Position numbers and translations under genes: made by a program. A stretch of DNA of 64,000 bases from Sphingobacteriales bacterium. Lineage in GTDB: Bacteria; Bacteroidota; Bacteroidia; Chitinophagales; Chitinophagaceae. A model generated the notes under the pieces. The model was not told where the DNA came from and made no database searches. It saw only the letters and a list, made by a program, of their open reading frames with translations. The stretch spans positions 52,795 through 116,794 of the forward strand of contig JAIXSZ010000025.1 in assembly GCA_027484425.1 (NCBI GenBank), given 5' to 3'. Shown in pieces: positions 55,221 to 63,112 of this stretch (positions are counted from its first letter, which is position 1; every line of letters starts with the position of its first letter).

Positions 55221-57041
55221 ATGAACAACGAAGCAATTATAATTGAGGGGCCACAGGTAGCACATGGGCACACAGCTGCAGATCATCATGGTCATGAGCA
55301 TCATGAGCAGCATTTTATCTGGAAGTATATTTTCAGCCAGGATCATAAAATGATCTCTAAACAATTTCTTATTACGGGTATCATTTGGGCTATCATTGGC
55401 GCATTGTTCTCCGTATTATTCCGTTTCCAATTAGGTTTCCCTGACACTAATTTTCCGTTTATGGAAAGTTTATTGGGTGAGTGGGCCAAAGGCGGAAAGC
55501 TTTCTCCTGAGTTCTATTATGCATTGGTAACAATGCACGGTACTATATTGGTATTCTTCGTTCTTACAGCTGGTTTGAGCGGTACGTTTGCCAACCTTCT
55601 TATACCTCTACAAATAGGTGCACGCGACATGGCATCTCCGTTCATGAACATGTTGTCGTACTGGTTTTTCTTTGCTGCCAGTGTTATAATGCTGATTTCT
55701 TTGTTCGTTGAAACTGGGCCAGCATCTGGTGGTTGGACAACTTATCCACCGTTAAGTGCACTAAAAGAAGCTTCTCTTGGTTCTGGAGTAGGTATGGATC
55801 TTTGGTTAATGGGTATGGCGTTGTTTGTGGTTTCTTCATTGTTAGGTGGTCTAAACTACATCAGTACTGTGTTGAACATGCGTACAAAAGGTATGACTCT
55901 TACACGTATGCCACTTACAATATGGGCATTGTTCTTTACTGCTGTGTTGGGTGTACTGTCATTCCCAGTATTGTTCTCTGGTGTTATTCTTCTGATATTT
56001 GACCGTAACCTTGGTACAAGTTTCTACCTTTCTGAGATATTTATAGGTGGTAAAGCGCTTCCACACATCGGTGGTTCAGCGATATTGTATCAGCACTTGT
56101 TCTGGTTCCTAGGTCACCCAGAGGTATACATTATCATGCTTCCTGGTATGGGTATGGCATCAGAAGTGTTATCAACAAATAGTCGTAAGCCTATATTTGG
56201 TTACTTTGCGATGATTATATCTTTGATTGGTATCACTTTACTCGCATTTTTGGTGTGGGCACACCATATGTTTGTAACTGGTATGAGTCCGTTCCTTGGT
56301 TCAATATTTGTACTGTTAACGTTACTTATTGCGGTACCATCAGCAGTAAAAGTATTTAACTGGATTACTACTATTTGGCGTGGTAATCTGAGGTTTAATC
56401 CTGCCATGCTGTTCGCGTTAGGTTTTGTTTCATTGTTCATTTCAGGTGGTCTTACAGGTTTGTTTTTGGGTAACTCTGCCTTAGACATCCACTTGCACGA
56501 TACCTATTTCGTTATCGCTCACTTCCACATAGTAATGGGTGTGTCTGCTTTCTTTGGTATGTTTGCTGGTGTGTACCACTGGTTCCCTAAGATGTTTGGC
56601 AGATATATGAACAACACATTGGGTTACATACACTTCTTCATTACTTTCATAGGTGCTTATCTTATCTTCTGGCCTATGCACTACGAAGGTATCGCTGGTA
56701 TGCCGCGTCGTTACTATGATTTCTCTGCGTGGGAGTCTTTCAAACAGTTCCAAAGCATCAATGGTTTCATTAGTATAGTTGCGCTGGTGGTTTTCTTGGT
56801 TCAGTTGTTGTTTGTGTTCAATTATATAGTGAGTATGTACAAAGGACGCAAACTTACTACTCAGAATCCTTGGGGTTCTACAACGCTTGAGTGGACAACT
56901 CCTATCAATCCTGGTCATGGTAACTGGGAAGGTGATGTGCCAGAAGTACACCGTTGGCCATATGATTACAAAGACAATGGCGAAGGTGGTGACTTTATAC
57001 CACAGACTACTCCGCTCAGACCAGGTGAGGAGTCACATTAA
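55221..57041 (+). CDS. coxA: Cytochrome c oxidase subunit I
   Basis: A 606-residue haem-copper oxidase subunit I. Ligands are H106 (low-spin haem), H299 with the cross-linked Y303 (GHPEVY), the H348-H349 pair for CuB (WAHHMF), H434 for the high-spin haem and H436 for the low-spin haem (IAHFHIVMG). The E in GHPEVYI and the tyrosine indicate an A-type oxidase. The N-terminus is His-rich. Subunits III and IV are not adjacent; a terminator follows. Confidence 0.97.
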   Translation: MNNEAIIIEGPQVAHGHTAADHHGHEHHEQHFIWKYIFSQDHKMISKQFLITGIIWAIIGALFSVLFRFQLGFPDTNFPFMESLLGEWAKGGKLSPEFYYALVTMHGTILVFFVLTAGLSGTFANLLIPLQIGARDMASPFMNMLSYWFFFAASVIMLISLFVETGPASGGWTTYPPLSALKEASLGSGVGMDLWLMGMALFVVSSLLGGLNYISTVLNMRTKGMTLTRMPLTIWALFFTAVLGVLSFPVLFSGVILLIFDRNLGTSFYLSEIFIGGKALPHIGGSAILYQHLFWFLGHPEVYIIMLPGMGMASEVLSTNSRKPIFGYFAMIISLIGITLLAFLVWAHHMFVTGMSPFLGSIFVLLTLLIAVPSAVKVFNWITTIWRGNLRFNPAMLFALGFVSLFISGGLTGLFLGNSALDIHLHDTYFVIAHFHIVMGVSAFFGMFAGVYHWFPKMFGRYMNNTLGYIHFFITFIGAYLIFWPMHYEGIAGMPRRYYDFSAWESFKQFQSINGFISIVALVVFLVQLLFVFNYIVSMYKGRKLTTQNPWGSTTLEWTTPINPGHGNWEGDVPEVHRWPYDYKDNGEGGDFIPQTTPLRPGEESH

Positions 57042-57070
57042 TTATCTGTTTTTCAAATAATAAATTACGA

Positions 57071-57098
57071 AACCGTCCACACAGTGGGCGGTTTTTTT
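57071..57098 (+). terminator. Terminator of the act-cox operon
   Basis: A 10-bp stem with one G-T type pair (57071-57080 with 57084-57093), a 3-base loop and a run of T. Confidence 0.85.
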
Positions 57099-57123
57099 AT
57101 TTCATCAGTTCGGTGCTACATGC

Positions 57124-57157
57124 AAAAAGGGCTATTCACTGCTGAATAGCCCTTTTT
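57124..57157 (-). terminator. Terminator of the sigma-54-type regulator gene
   Basis: A perfect 15-bp stem (57124-57138 with 57143-57157) has a 4-base loop and A/T runs at both ends, 26 bases beyond the stop of the minus-strand regulator. Confidence 0.85.
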
Positions 57158-57182
57158 AAAACTTTTATACTATAGAGGGTAA

Positions 57183-58346
57183 TTACCTCAATAGAATGTA
57201 GGTTTCAAAGTCTTTTTTCGTGATTTCTTTATCTGAAAGTATTATAAGGCGTTCCACAACATTGCGGAGTTCACGTATGTTACCAGTCCAGTTGTGTGTT
57301 TTTAGCGCCTCTATAGCGGCTTTTTCTATCACCTTTTGTGGTTGTTTGTATTCCTCACAAATATCTTTCATGAAGTGCTCTATGAGGGCTGGTATATCGT
57401 CTCTTCGGTTGTTTAGCGCTGGTACTTGTATCAGTATCACGCTCAACCTGTGATAAAGGTCCATTCTGAATTTTTTGGCTTCTACCTCGTCCATTAGGTT
57501 TTTATTGGTAGCTGCTAATACTCGTACATCCACCTTTATTTCCTTTTCGCCACCTACTCTGGTTATTTTACCTTCTTGCAGTGCTCGCAGCATCTTGGCT
57601 TGTGCATCAAGGTGCATGTCTCCTATTTCGTCCAGAAACAAGGTGCCGCCACTAGCCTGTTCAAACTTACCTATTCTTTGTTTGATAGCGGACGTAAACG
57701 AACCTTTTTCATGACCGAAAAGTTCACTTTCTATGAGCTCGCTGGGTATGGCAGCACAGTTTACCTCTATCATTGGTCCCGCTGCTCTATTGCTGAGTTC
57801 ATGAATTTTGCGAGCTACCAGTTCTTTGCCCACACCATTTTCTCCGGTAATCAATACACGGGCGTCAGTGGGTGCAACTTTGGCTATCGTTTCTTGTATG
57901 CGCATCATAGGGTCACTGCTGCCTATCATTTCAAAACCTCTAGATATACGCTTGCGTAATTGTTTCGTTTCTACCACCAGCGATTTCTTATCCATTGCAT
58001 TACGGATGGTTATCAGTAGTCTGTTAAGATCTGGTGGCTTAGAGATGTAATCATATGCACCCTTCTTTACAGCATCTACGGCTGTTTCGATAGTGCCATG
58101 TCCAGAAATGACTATAAATGGGGTGTCTGGTTTTTCTTGTTTAGATAATTGCAATACTTCCATACCATCCATTTTGGGCATTTTTACATCGCAAAGTATG
58201 CAGTCATAATTGCCTTCCTTTATCTTTTTGGCACCTTCTGCGCCATCTGCTGCTTCATCTACGATGTAACCCTCGAAGGTGAGTATCTCATTGAGTGCTT
58301 TTCTGATAGCACGTTCGTCATCTATTACCAGTATGTTCTGAGCCAT
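57183..58346 (-). CDS. NtrC-type response regulator lacking the HTH domain
   Basis: A 387-residue regulator. The receiver domain has D53 as phosphoacceptor and K103. The AAA+ domain has Walker A GENGVGKE (168-175) and Walker B (about 233-242, GGTLFLDEIGD). The sigma-54 contact loop, normally GAFTGA, reads GSFTSA (215-220). The protein ends after the WTGNIRELRNVVERLIIL lid and a short tail; the usual Fis-type helix-turn-helix is missing. No histidine kinase is adjacent. It could act from solution or with another DNA-binding partner. Confidence 0.88.
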   Translation of the reverse strand: MAQNILVIDDERAIRKALNEILTFEGYIVDEAADGAEGAKKIKEGNYDCILCDVKMPKMDGMEVLQLSKQEKPDTPFIVISGHGTIETAVDAVKKGAYDYISKPPDLNRLLITIRNAMDKKSLVVETKQLRKRISRGFEMIGSSDPMMRIQETIAKVAPTDARVLITGENGVGKELVARKIHELSNRAAGPMIEVNCAAIPSELIESELFGHEKGSFTSAIKQRIGKFEQASGGTLFLDEIGDMHLDAQAKMLRALQEGKITRVGGEKEIKVDVRVLAATNKNLMDEVEAKKFRMDLYHRLSVILIQVPALNNRRDDIPALIEHFMKDICEEYKQPQKVIEKAAIEALKTHNWTGNIRELRNVVERLIILSDKEITKKDFETYILLR

Positions 58347-58520
58347 GTATGTGTGTGAGTTATATGCTGTAAAGTTAATAATGATGGTGCTAATAGAGTG
58401 GCTTATTATTCCACACTATTTATGCTACAATGCCACTATTTCTGCTACTTTGGCAGATGGGTAGGTTGGCATATGCTTTGCATGTGTGTAGGTACATCTA
58501 AATTCTTAAAACAAACAATT

Positions 58521-59240
58521 ATGGCAAATATAGTTTTTCATCCGGCATCGCAACGAGGACATGCAAATCATGGTTGGTTAGATGCTTATCATTCTTTTAG
58601 TTTTGCTGGTTGGTACGATCCTTCCAAAATACACTTTGGTGCACTGAGAGTGCTCAATGATGACACTGTGGCTCCGGGTAAAGGGTTTGGTGCACACCCA
58701 CACGACAATATGGAGATAATAACCATAGTGCTTGAAGGGGTGCTGGCTCACAAAGACAACATGGGTCACGAAGAAACCATACAGCCCGGAGAAGTGCAAG
58801 TAATGAGCGCGGGCACAGGGGTGTATCACAGCGAGTATAACCACAGCGCTGACAAAAAAGTAAAGCTCTTTCAAACGTGGTTGTTCCCCAATAAAAGGGA
58901 TGTGCAACCACGCTACGACCAAAGAACATTTGTGGAGGCAGACCGCATCAACCAATTGCAGACGCTGGTATCGCCTATAGAAAATGACGACCAAGGGCTG
59001 AAAATACACCAAGATGCATGGATATACCGTACTACATTAGAGGCTGGTAAAAGCCTGACGCATAGCTTGCGCAGCCCTATGCATGGTGCCTACATCCTAG
59101 TAATAGATGGCAAACTAGACGCTCATGGCAAAACACTGAGCAAAAGAGACGCAATTGGCATTTCTGAAACAGACAGTATCAACATAAGTGCTGTAGAAAC
59201 AAGCGATGTGCTGATATTTGAAGTGCCTATGCTAAAGTAG
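58521..59240 (+). CDS. Pirin-family protein
   Basis: A 239-residue bicupin. Metal ligands of the N-terminal cupin correspond to H59, H61, H103 and E105 (AHPHDNME, VYHSEYN), as in YhhW and human pirin. Some members have quercetinase activity, others regulate gene expression. The start at ATG 58521 matches family N-termini (MANIVFHPASQRGHA); codons upstream of it in the same frame encode an atypical Cys/Phe-rich stretch. An 18-bp inverted repeat follows. Confidence 0.92.
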   Translation: MANIVFHPASQRGHANHGWLDAYHSFSFAGWYDPSKIHFGALRVLNDDTVAPGKGFGAHPHDNMEIITIVLEGVLAHKDNMGHEETIQPGEVQVMSAGTGVYHSEYNHSADKKVKLFQTWLFPNKRDVQPRYDQRTFVEADRINQLQTLVSPIENDDQGLKIHQDAWIYRTTLEAGKSLTHSLRSPMHGAYILVIDGKLDAHGKTLSKRDAIGISETDSINISAVETSDVLIFEVPMLK

Positions 59241-59250
59241 GCAGTAGCTA

Positions 59251-59294
59251 GTGGTTTTGTAGTACTAAATATTATCTTAGTACTACAAAACCAC
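59251..59294. promoter_or_regulatory. 18-bp perfect inverted repeat between pirin and CDGSH genes
   Basis: Bases 59251-59268 pair perfectly with 59277-59294 across an 8-base loop (ATATTATC). The right arm ends seven bases before the ATG of the next gene. No T run follows on the plus strand, so it is either a terminator of unusual form for pirin, an operator, or a 5' structure controlling the downstream gene. Confidence 0.6.
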
Positions 59295-59301
59295 TGTACT
59301 T

Positions 59302-59733
59302 ATGACTGAGAAAGTAATAAAATATAAGCATGATAATGTAACCGTGTTGTGGAAGCCTGACCTATGTATACACTCTAAAAAGTGCTGGCAAGAACTGGCT
59401 GAAGTATTTAACCCGCAAAATAGACCATGGGTAAACATGGAAGGTGCTCCTATAGACCGCATCATGGAGCAGGTGAGTAAATGCCCATCTGGTGCGCTGA
59501 GCTATATACAAACAACGACTGAAGCCACACCGACCGACCACACTACCACTACCACAGCTGTAGAAGTACTGCAAAATGGACCCCTGATGGTATATGGCAA
59601 TCTGACGGTAAAAGACAAACATGGTAATGAAACCACCAAAAACAAGGTAACAGCATTCTGCAGGTGTGGTGCATCTGCCAACAAACCGTTTTGTGATGGG
59701 TCTCATATAAGAGTGGGTTTTAGGGATGAATAG
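59302..59733 (+). CDS. Fer4_19-CDGSH iron-sulfur fusion protein
   Basis: A 143-residue protein of two parts. The N-terminal domain (residues 1-70) has cysteines C22, C28 and C61 in the divergent 4Fe-4S (Fer4_19 / YjdI-like) pattern. A Thr-rich linker follows. The C-terminal domain has the CDGSH motif: C120, C122, C131 and H135 (FCRCGASANKPFCDGSH). CDGSH proteins bind labile [2Fe-2S] clusters and take part in iron or redox handling. The exact role is unknown. Confidence 0.88.
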   Translation: MTEKVIKYKHDNVTVLWKPDLCIHSKKCWQELAEVFNPQNRPWVNMEGAPIDRIMEQVSKCPSGALSYIQTTTEATPTDHTTTTTAVEVLQNGPLMVYGNLTVKDKHGNETTKNKVTAFCRCGASANKPFCDGSHIRVGFRDE

Positions 59734-59865
59734 TGAATGTAGTAGAGGGATGTTTTCCTGCACTGTAATGGTTTTAATAATTCTAGGTTTGGGCAGTGGG
59801 TAGAGTTGTAAAGTATTGCATTTTTAATATCCTGTAAATATGGATAACTTGCAGGTCTGTAGTAT

Positions 59866-60522
59866 ATGTTAGTAGCCAAAAACCTTGTAAAGAAGTATGC
59901 TGCCTTGACGGTGGTAAATGATGTGTCGCTGACGGTGCATAAGGGCGAAATAGTGAGTATAGTGGGCCCATCAGGTGCGGGTAAAAGCACTCTGCTGCAC
60001 CTGCTGGGTGGGCTGGACAAAGCCGATAGTGGTAGTGTGCTGATAGACAATACTGATATGCTGCAACTGCCTGCCCGCAAACAAGCTAAATTCAGGAATA
60101 CACATATAGGGTTTGTGTTTCAGTTTCATCACCTGCTACCAGAGTTTAGTGCCATAGAAAATGTATGTATGCCACTATGGATAAAGGGTACAGACAAAAA
60201 AGAAGCAGCGCAACAGGCGGCTGAAATGCTGGCGGTAGTGGGGCTGAGCAGCAAACTGAATAACAAACCATCTGAACTATCGGGTGGGGAGCAGCAACGG
60301 GTGGCGATAGCGCGCGCTTTGGTAACCCGACCATCGGTAGTGATGGCAGATGAGCCTACGGGCAATCTGGATAGTGAAAATGCCCATCTGGTTCATAAGT
60401 TGTTTCTGGAGCTGCGCGATAAACTGGGGCAGACATTTGTGATGATAACCCACAATGACAACCTAGCCAAAATGACCGACCGCACCCTGGTGATGCAGGA
60501 TGGTAGGATAGTGACTCAATAG
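59866..60522 (+). CDS. lolD: ABC transporter ATPase, LolD-like
   Basis: A 218-residue ATPase of the MacB/LolD group. Walker A is GPSGAGKS (34-41), the signature LSGGEQQ starts at 138, Walker B is VVMADEP and the D-loop NLDS follows. The length and the [10 protein letters not shown] region are typical of LolD, which powers release of lipoproteins to LolA. The permease partner is not adjacent, so the assignment to Lol rather than another MacB-type exporter is an inference. Confidence 0.8.
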   Translation: MLVAKNLVKKYAALTVVNDVSLTVHKGEIVSIVGPSGAGKSTLLHLLGGLDKADSGSVLIDNTDMLQLPARKQAKFRNTHIGFVFQFHHLLPEFSAIENVCMPLWIKGTDKKEAAQQAAEMLAVVGLSSKLNNKPSELSGGEQQRVAIARALVTRPSVVMADEPTGNLDSENAHLVHKLFLELRDKLGQTFVMITHNDNLAKMTDRTLVMQDGRIVTQ

Positions 60523-60623
60523 CCACCGCCCTTACGAGGACAAACAACTAAATATATGAGTAGGGCTGTGATGGCCTTGATGTGAGTCTTACAATATTTT
60601 GTGTGTGGCCGCACATTGTACTG

Positions 60624-60653
60624 TTGGTGATAGCTGGCTATCTGTTACCTTTA
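60624..60653 (+). promoter_or_regulatory. Promoter of the CPBP protease gene
   Basis: TTG at 60624-60626 is followed after 19 bases by TACCTTTA (60646-60653), matching TAnnTTTG at all but the last position. The ATG is at 60676. Confidence 0.5.
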
Positions 60654-60675
60654 CAATCAGTTATCGATTATAATT

Positions 60676-61623
60676 ATGAAGTATTTTCGTGCCTACCCGT
60701 GGGGAATGCAATTGTTGTTGTTTTTGTTGATGTCTTTCACTTTTATGTCTAGCATAGGTGCTATAGTGTTGGGCGTGTTTCCTAAGTTGACGGGTTTTGC
60801 TATTGCCGATCTGGCTGGTATTAATGCACAAAGCCCAGCAAAATTGATACAAGCGAGCCTGCTGGTGCAGGGTATACAAAACCTATTTATCTTTTTGCTG
60901 CCAGCTGCTACATTTGCCTATCTGGCTCACCCTGGGCCAGCTGGCTACTTGGGATTGCGAAAGCCTGGCAAACCCCTGCAAATGCTACTAGTTGTGATGG
61001 TAATGGCAGGTGCTATGCCGGTTCTGATACTGCTAGAAAACCTGATAGGTCAAATAGACTTTGGGGCAAAGGTGAAAGCAGCACAAGCTGTAAATGAAAA
61101 CATAATGCGCGCCTACCTGAAAATGCCCACACTAGCCGATTTTCTGCGCACTTTTGTGGTGATGGCTATAGTGCCTGCTGTGGGTGAAGAACTGTTCTTT
61201 AGGGGGTCGCTAATGCGGTTTGCACGCAAGCGTAGCCGCACCATGATATTCCCCATACTGTTTACAGCAGCGGTGTTTTCATACTCGCACACCAACATTT
61301 ATGGCTATTTACCTATTTTCCTTGCGGGTGCCTTGCTGGCCGTTATATATCAGCTTACGGGCTCATTGTGGTGCAGTATAGTGGCACATATGTTTTTTAA
61401 TGGTGCCCAGATAGTGCTGCACTATATAGGTGGCGATGGCATGGACAAAATAACAGAACAAGGCGGTATGTTTTATGGCATAGCTGCTGCAGGTGCGTTG
61501 TTGTTTGCTGGTGCGTTTTATATGCTGCTGAAACATAGCACCCCACTACCCAAAGACTGGGCTGAGGACTATACACCAGCGGAGCTGAACTACCTGAAAG
61601 AAAACAGGGACGCTAACAGATAA
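60676..61623 (+). CDS. CPBP-family intramembrane metalloprotease
   Basis: A 315-residue polytopic membrane protein of the CAAX protease / bacteriocin-processing (CPBP) family. The conserved motifs are E171-E172-L-F-F-R176, F-S-Y-S-H in the next conserved helix, and H-M-F-F-N near the end of the core. These line the metal site. The substrate is unknown. It is followed after 43 bases by the YkgJ-like gene, likely in one transcript. Confidence 0.9.
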   Translation: MKYFRAYPWGMQLLLFLLMSFTFMSSIGAIVLGVFPKLTGFAIADLAGINAQSPAKLIQASLLVQGIQNLFIFLLPAATFAYLAHPGPAGYLGLRKPGKPLQMLLVVMVMAGAMPVLILLENLIGQIDFGAKVKAAQAVNENIMRAYLKMPTLADFLRTFVVMAIVPAVGEELFFRGSLMRFARKRSRTMIFPILFTAAVFSYSHTNIYGYLPIFLAGALLAVIYQLTGSLWCSIVAHMFFNGAQIVLHYIGGDGMDKITEQGGMFYGIAAAGALLFAGAFYMLLKHSTPLPKDWAEDYTPAELNYLKENRDANR

Positions 61624-61666
61624 TAATCTTATTTTTCCGAATCGCACATACCACAACCCCTAGTAA

Positions 61667-62176
61667 ATGGATTTAGAAAAATTTGCAGCCAATGCAGCCC
61701 GTAAGAAAAAGTCGTTGTCGAAATTTCTGGACCAACTGGATGAGCTGCTACCCCCCGATCTGCAAGAGATAGTGGACAAAGCTGATGCTAAAGTGTGGGC
61801 CGAAACCGACTGCACCACCTGTGCCAACTGCTGCAAAACCATGACGCCGACCTTCAGTAAAAGAGATATAACCCGTATAGCTGCGCACCTGAATATGACA
61901 GTGCGGGAATTCAGAGACCAATGGTTGTATAAAGAAAAAGAGTCGGGCGACTGGGTGAATACCACGCAGCCCTGTCAGTTTCTGGCAGACAACAATATGT
62001 GCAGTATATATGAGGTGCGCCCGGCTGACTGTGCAGAATTTCCACATCACAACAAGCAACCGTTTGACGACTACAACGCCATGTACAAAACCAATATGAT
62101 GCACTGCCCTGCCACACTATTGCTAGTATATAAGGTGAAAAAGGCGGTGCAACGTGAGTATGAATGGCCTGAATAA
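61667..62176 (+). CDS. YkgJ-family cysteine cluster protein
   Basis: A 169-residue protein of the zinc/iron-chelating YkgJ family. The first cluster is C49-x-x-C52-x-x-C55-C56 (CTTCANCC). Further cysteines occur in QPCQFLADNNMCSIYEVRP and ADCAEFP. Members are thought to bind Fe-S or Zn, but the role is not settled. It shares the unit with the CPBP protease gene. Confidence 0.88.
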   Translation: MDLEKFAANAARKKKSLSKFLDQLDELLPPDLQEIVDKADAKVWAETDCTTCANCCKTMTPTFSKRDITRIAAHLNMTVREFRDQWLYKEKESGDWVNTTQPCQFLADNNMCSIYEVRPADCAEFPHHNKQPFDDYNAMYKTNMMHCPATLLLVYKVKKAVQREYEWPE

Positions 62177-62216
62177 AAAAGCCAGATAACACTCCTAAAA
62201 TGCCCTGAAAATCGGC

Positions 62217-62927
62217 TTATTTGGTGAACTTGTAGCCTATGCCCCTTATAGAGTGAAAGTGGCGGGGATTGCGGCTATCGCGCTCAAAAAACTTGCGAAA
62301 GTTGAGGATGAAATTGTCGATGGTACGGGTGGTGGGGTATACGTTGTAGCCCCAAACTATCTGCAATATCTGCTCGCGCGATACTACCTCGCCTTCGTGC
62401 TCTGTGAGCAGACGAAGCAGTGCTGCTTCTTTTTTGCTGAGTTCTCTTTTCTCGCCGTCTTTGTCGACACATTCGTGTGCGCCAAAGTCTATGACACAGC
62501 CATCGAACTCATATACATCGTTGATGGTTTGTGGTTCTTTAATTTTTTTGTTTTTGGTGACCAGCTTATCGACCCGCAGCAATAGCTCCTCGAGATTGAA
62601 GGGCTTGGTGAGGTAATCGTCGCCACCTTTTTTTAGTCCCTCAACTCTGTCGGCGCTGCTGTTGCGTGCGGATAGGAACAGGATAGGCACATCATTGTGC
62701 TGCATACGTATGGTTTCGCATACGGTGATGCCGTCCATATCGGGGAGCATGATATCGAGGATAATGAGGTCGAAGTATTCGTTTTTTACTGCTTTGATAA
62801 CTCCAGGACCGTTGTCGACGGTGGTAACTTCGTAGCCTTCCAGCTCCATATTCAACTTTAGCGCTTCTCTCAGGCTCTCTTCGTCTTCTGCTATCAGTAA
62901 TGATGCTTTGTATTGCTTGGCTACCAT
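62217..62927 (-). CDS. OmpR-family response regulator
   Basis: A 236-residue regulator. The receiver domain carries acidic residues near the N-terminus (AEDEE), phosphoacceptor D58 (LIILDIMLPDMDG) and the lysine in DDYLTKPF. The C-terminal winged helix (about 140-235) has SKKEAALLRLLTEHEGEVVS and TIDNFILNFRKFFERD, ending RGIGYKF. It should bind DNA when phosphorylated. No kinase gene is adjacent in the window. Confidence 0.94.
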   Translation of the reverse strand: MVAKQYKASLLIAEDEESLREALKLNMELEGYEVTTVDNGPGVIKAVKNEYFDLIILDIMLPDMDGITVCETIRMQHNDVPILFLSARNSSADRVEGLKKGGDDYLTKPFNLEELLLRVDKLVTKNKKIKEPQTINDVYEFDGCVIDFGAHECVDKDGEKRELSKKEAALLRLLTEHEGEVVSREQILQIVWGYNVYPTTRTIDNFILNFRKFFERDSRNPRHFHSIRGIGYKFTK

Positions 62928-63024
62928 TTGTGTTGATTTTGGGATGTGAAATTACTGATTAATGAGCAGGAATGTGATGTGTTGCATTTATAGGTGTATA
63001 TGTAGTGTAAATGAAGTGTAGCAG

Positions 63025-63102
63025 TTTCCGGTTTGTTTCCGGTTGTTTCATGGGTTTTGATAGATAAGTATTTGATTATCAATACTATTCACTTTTCCGG
63101 TA
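63025..63102 (-). repeat. 78-bp repeat copy 1 (non-coding)
   Basis: Ungapped copy of the repeat family. It begins TTTCCGGTTTGTTTCCGG on the plus strand, carries the central palindrome TTGATTATCAA and ends TTTTCCGGTA. It lies 10 bases past the stop of the gene at 63113 and remains in the same frame as the translated copies, but has its own stop in that frame. Confidence 0.85.
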
Positions 63103-63112
63103 TGGTGGGTGG

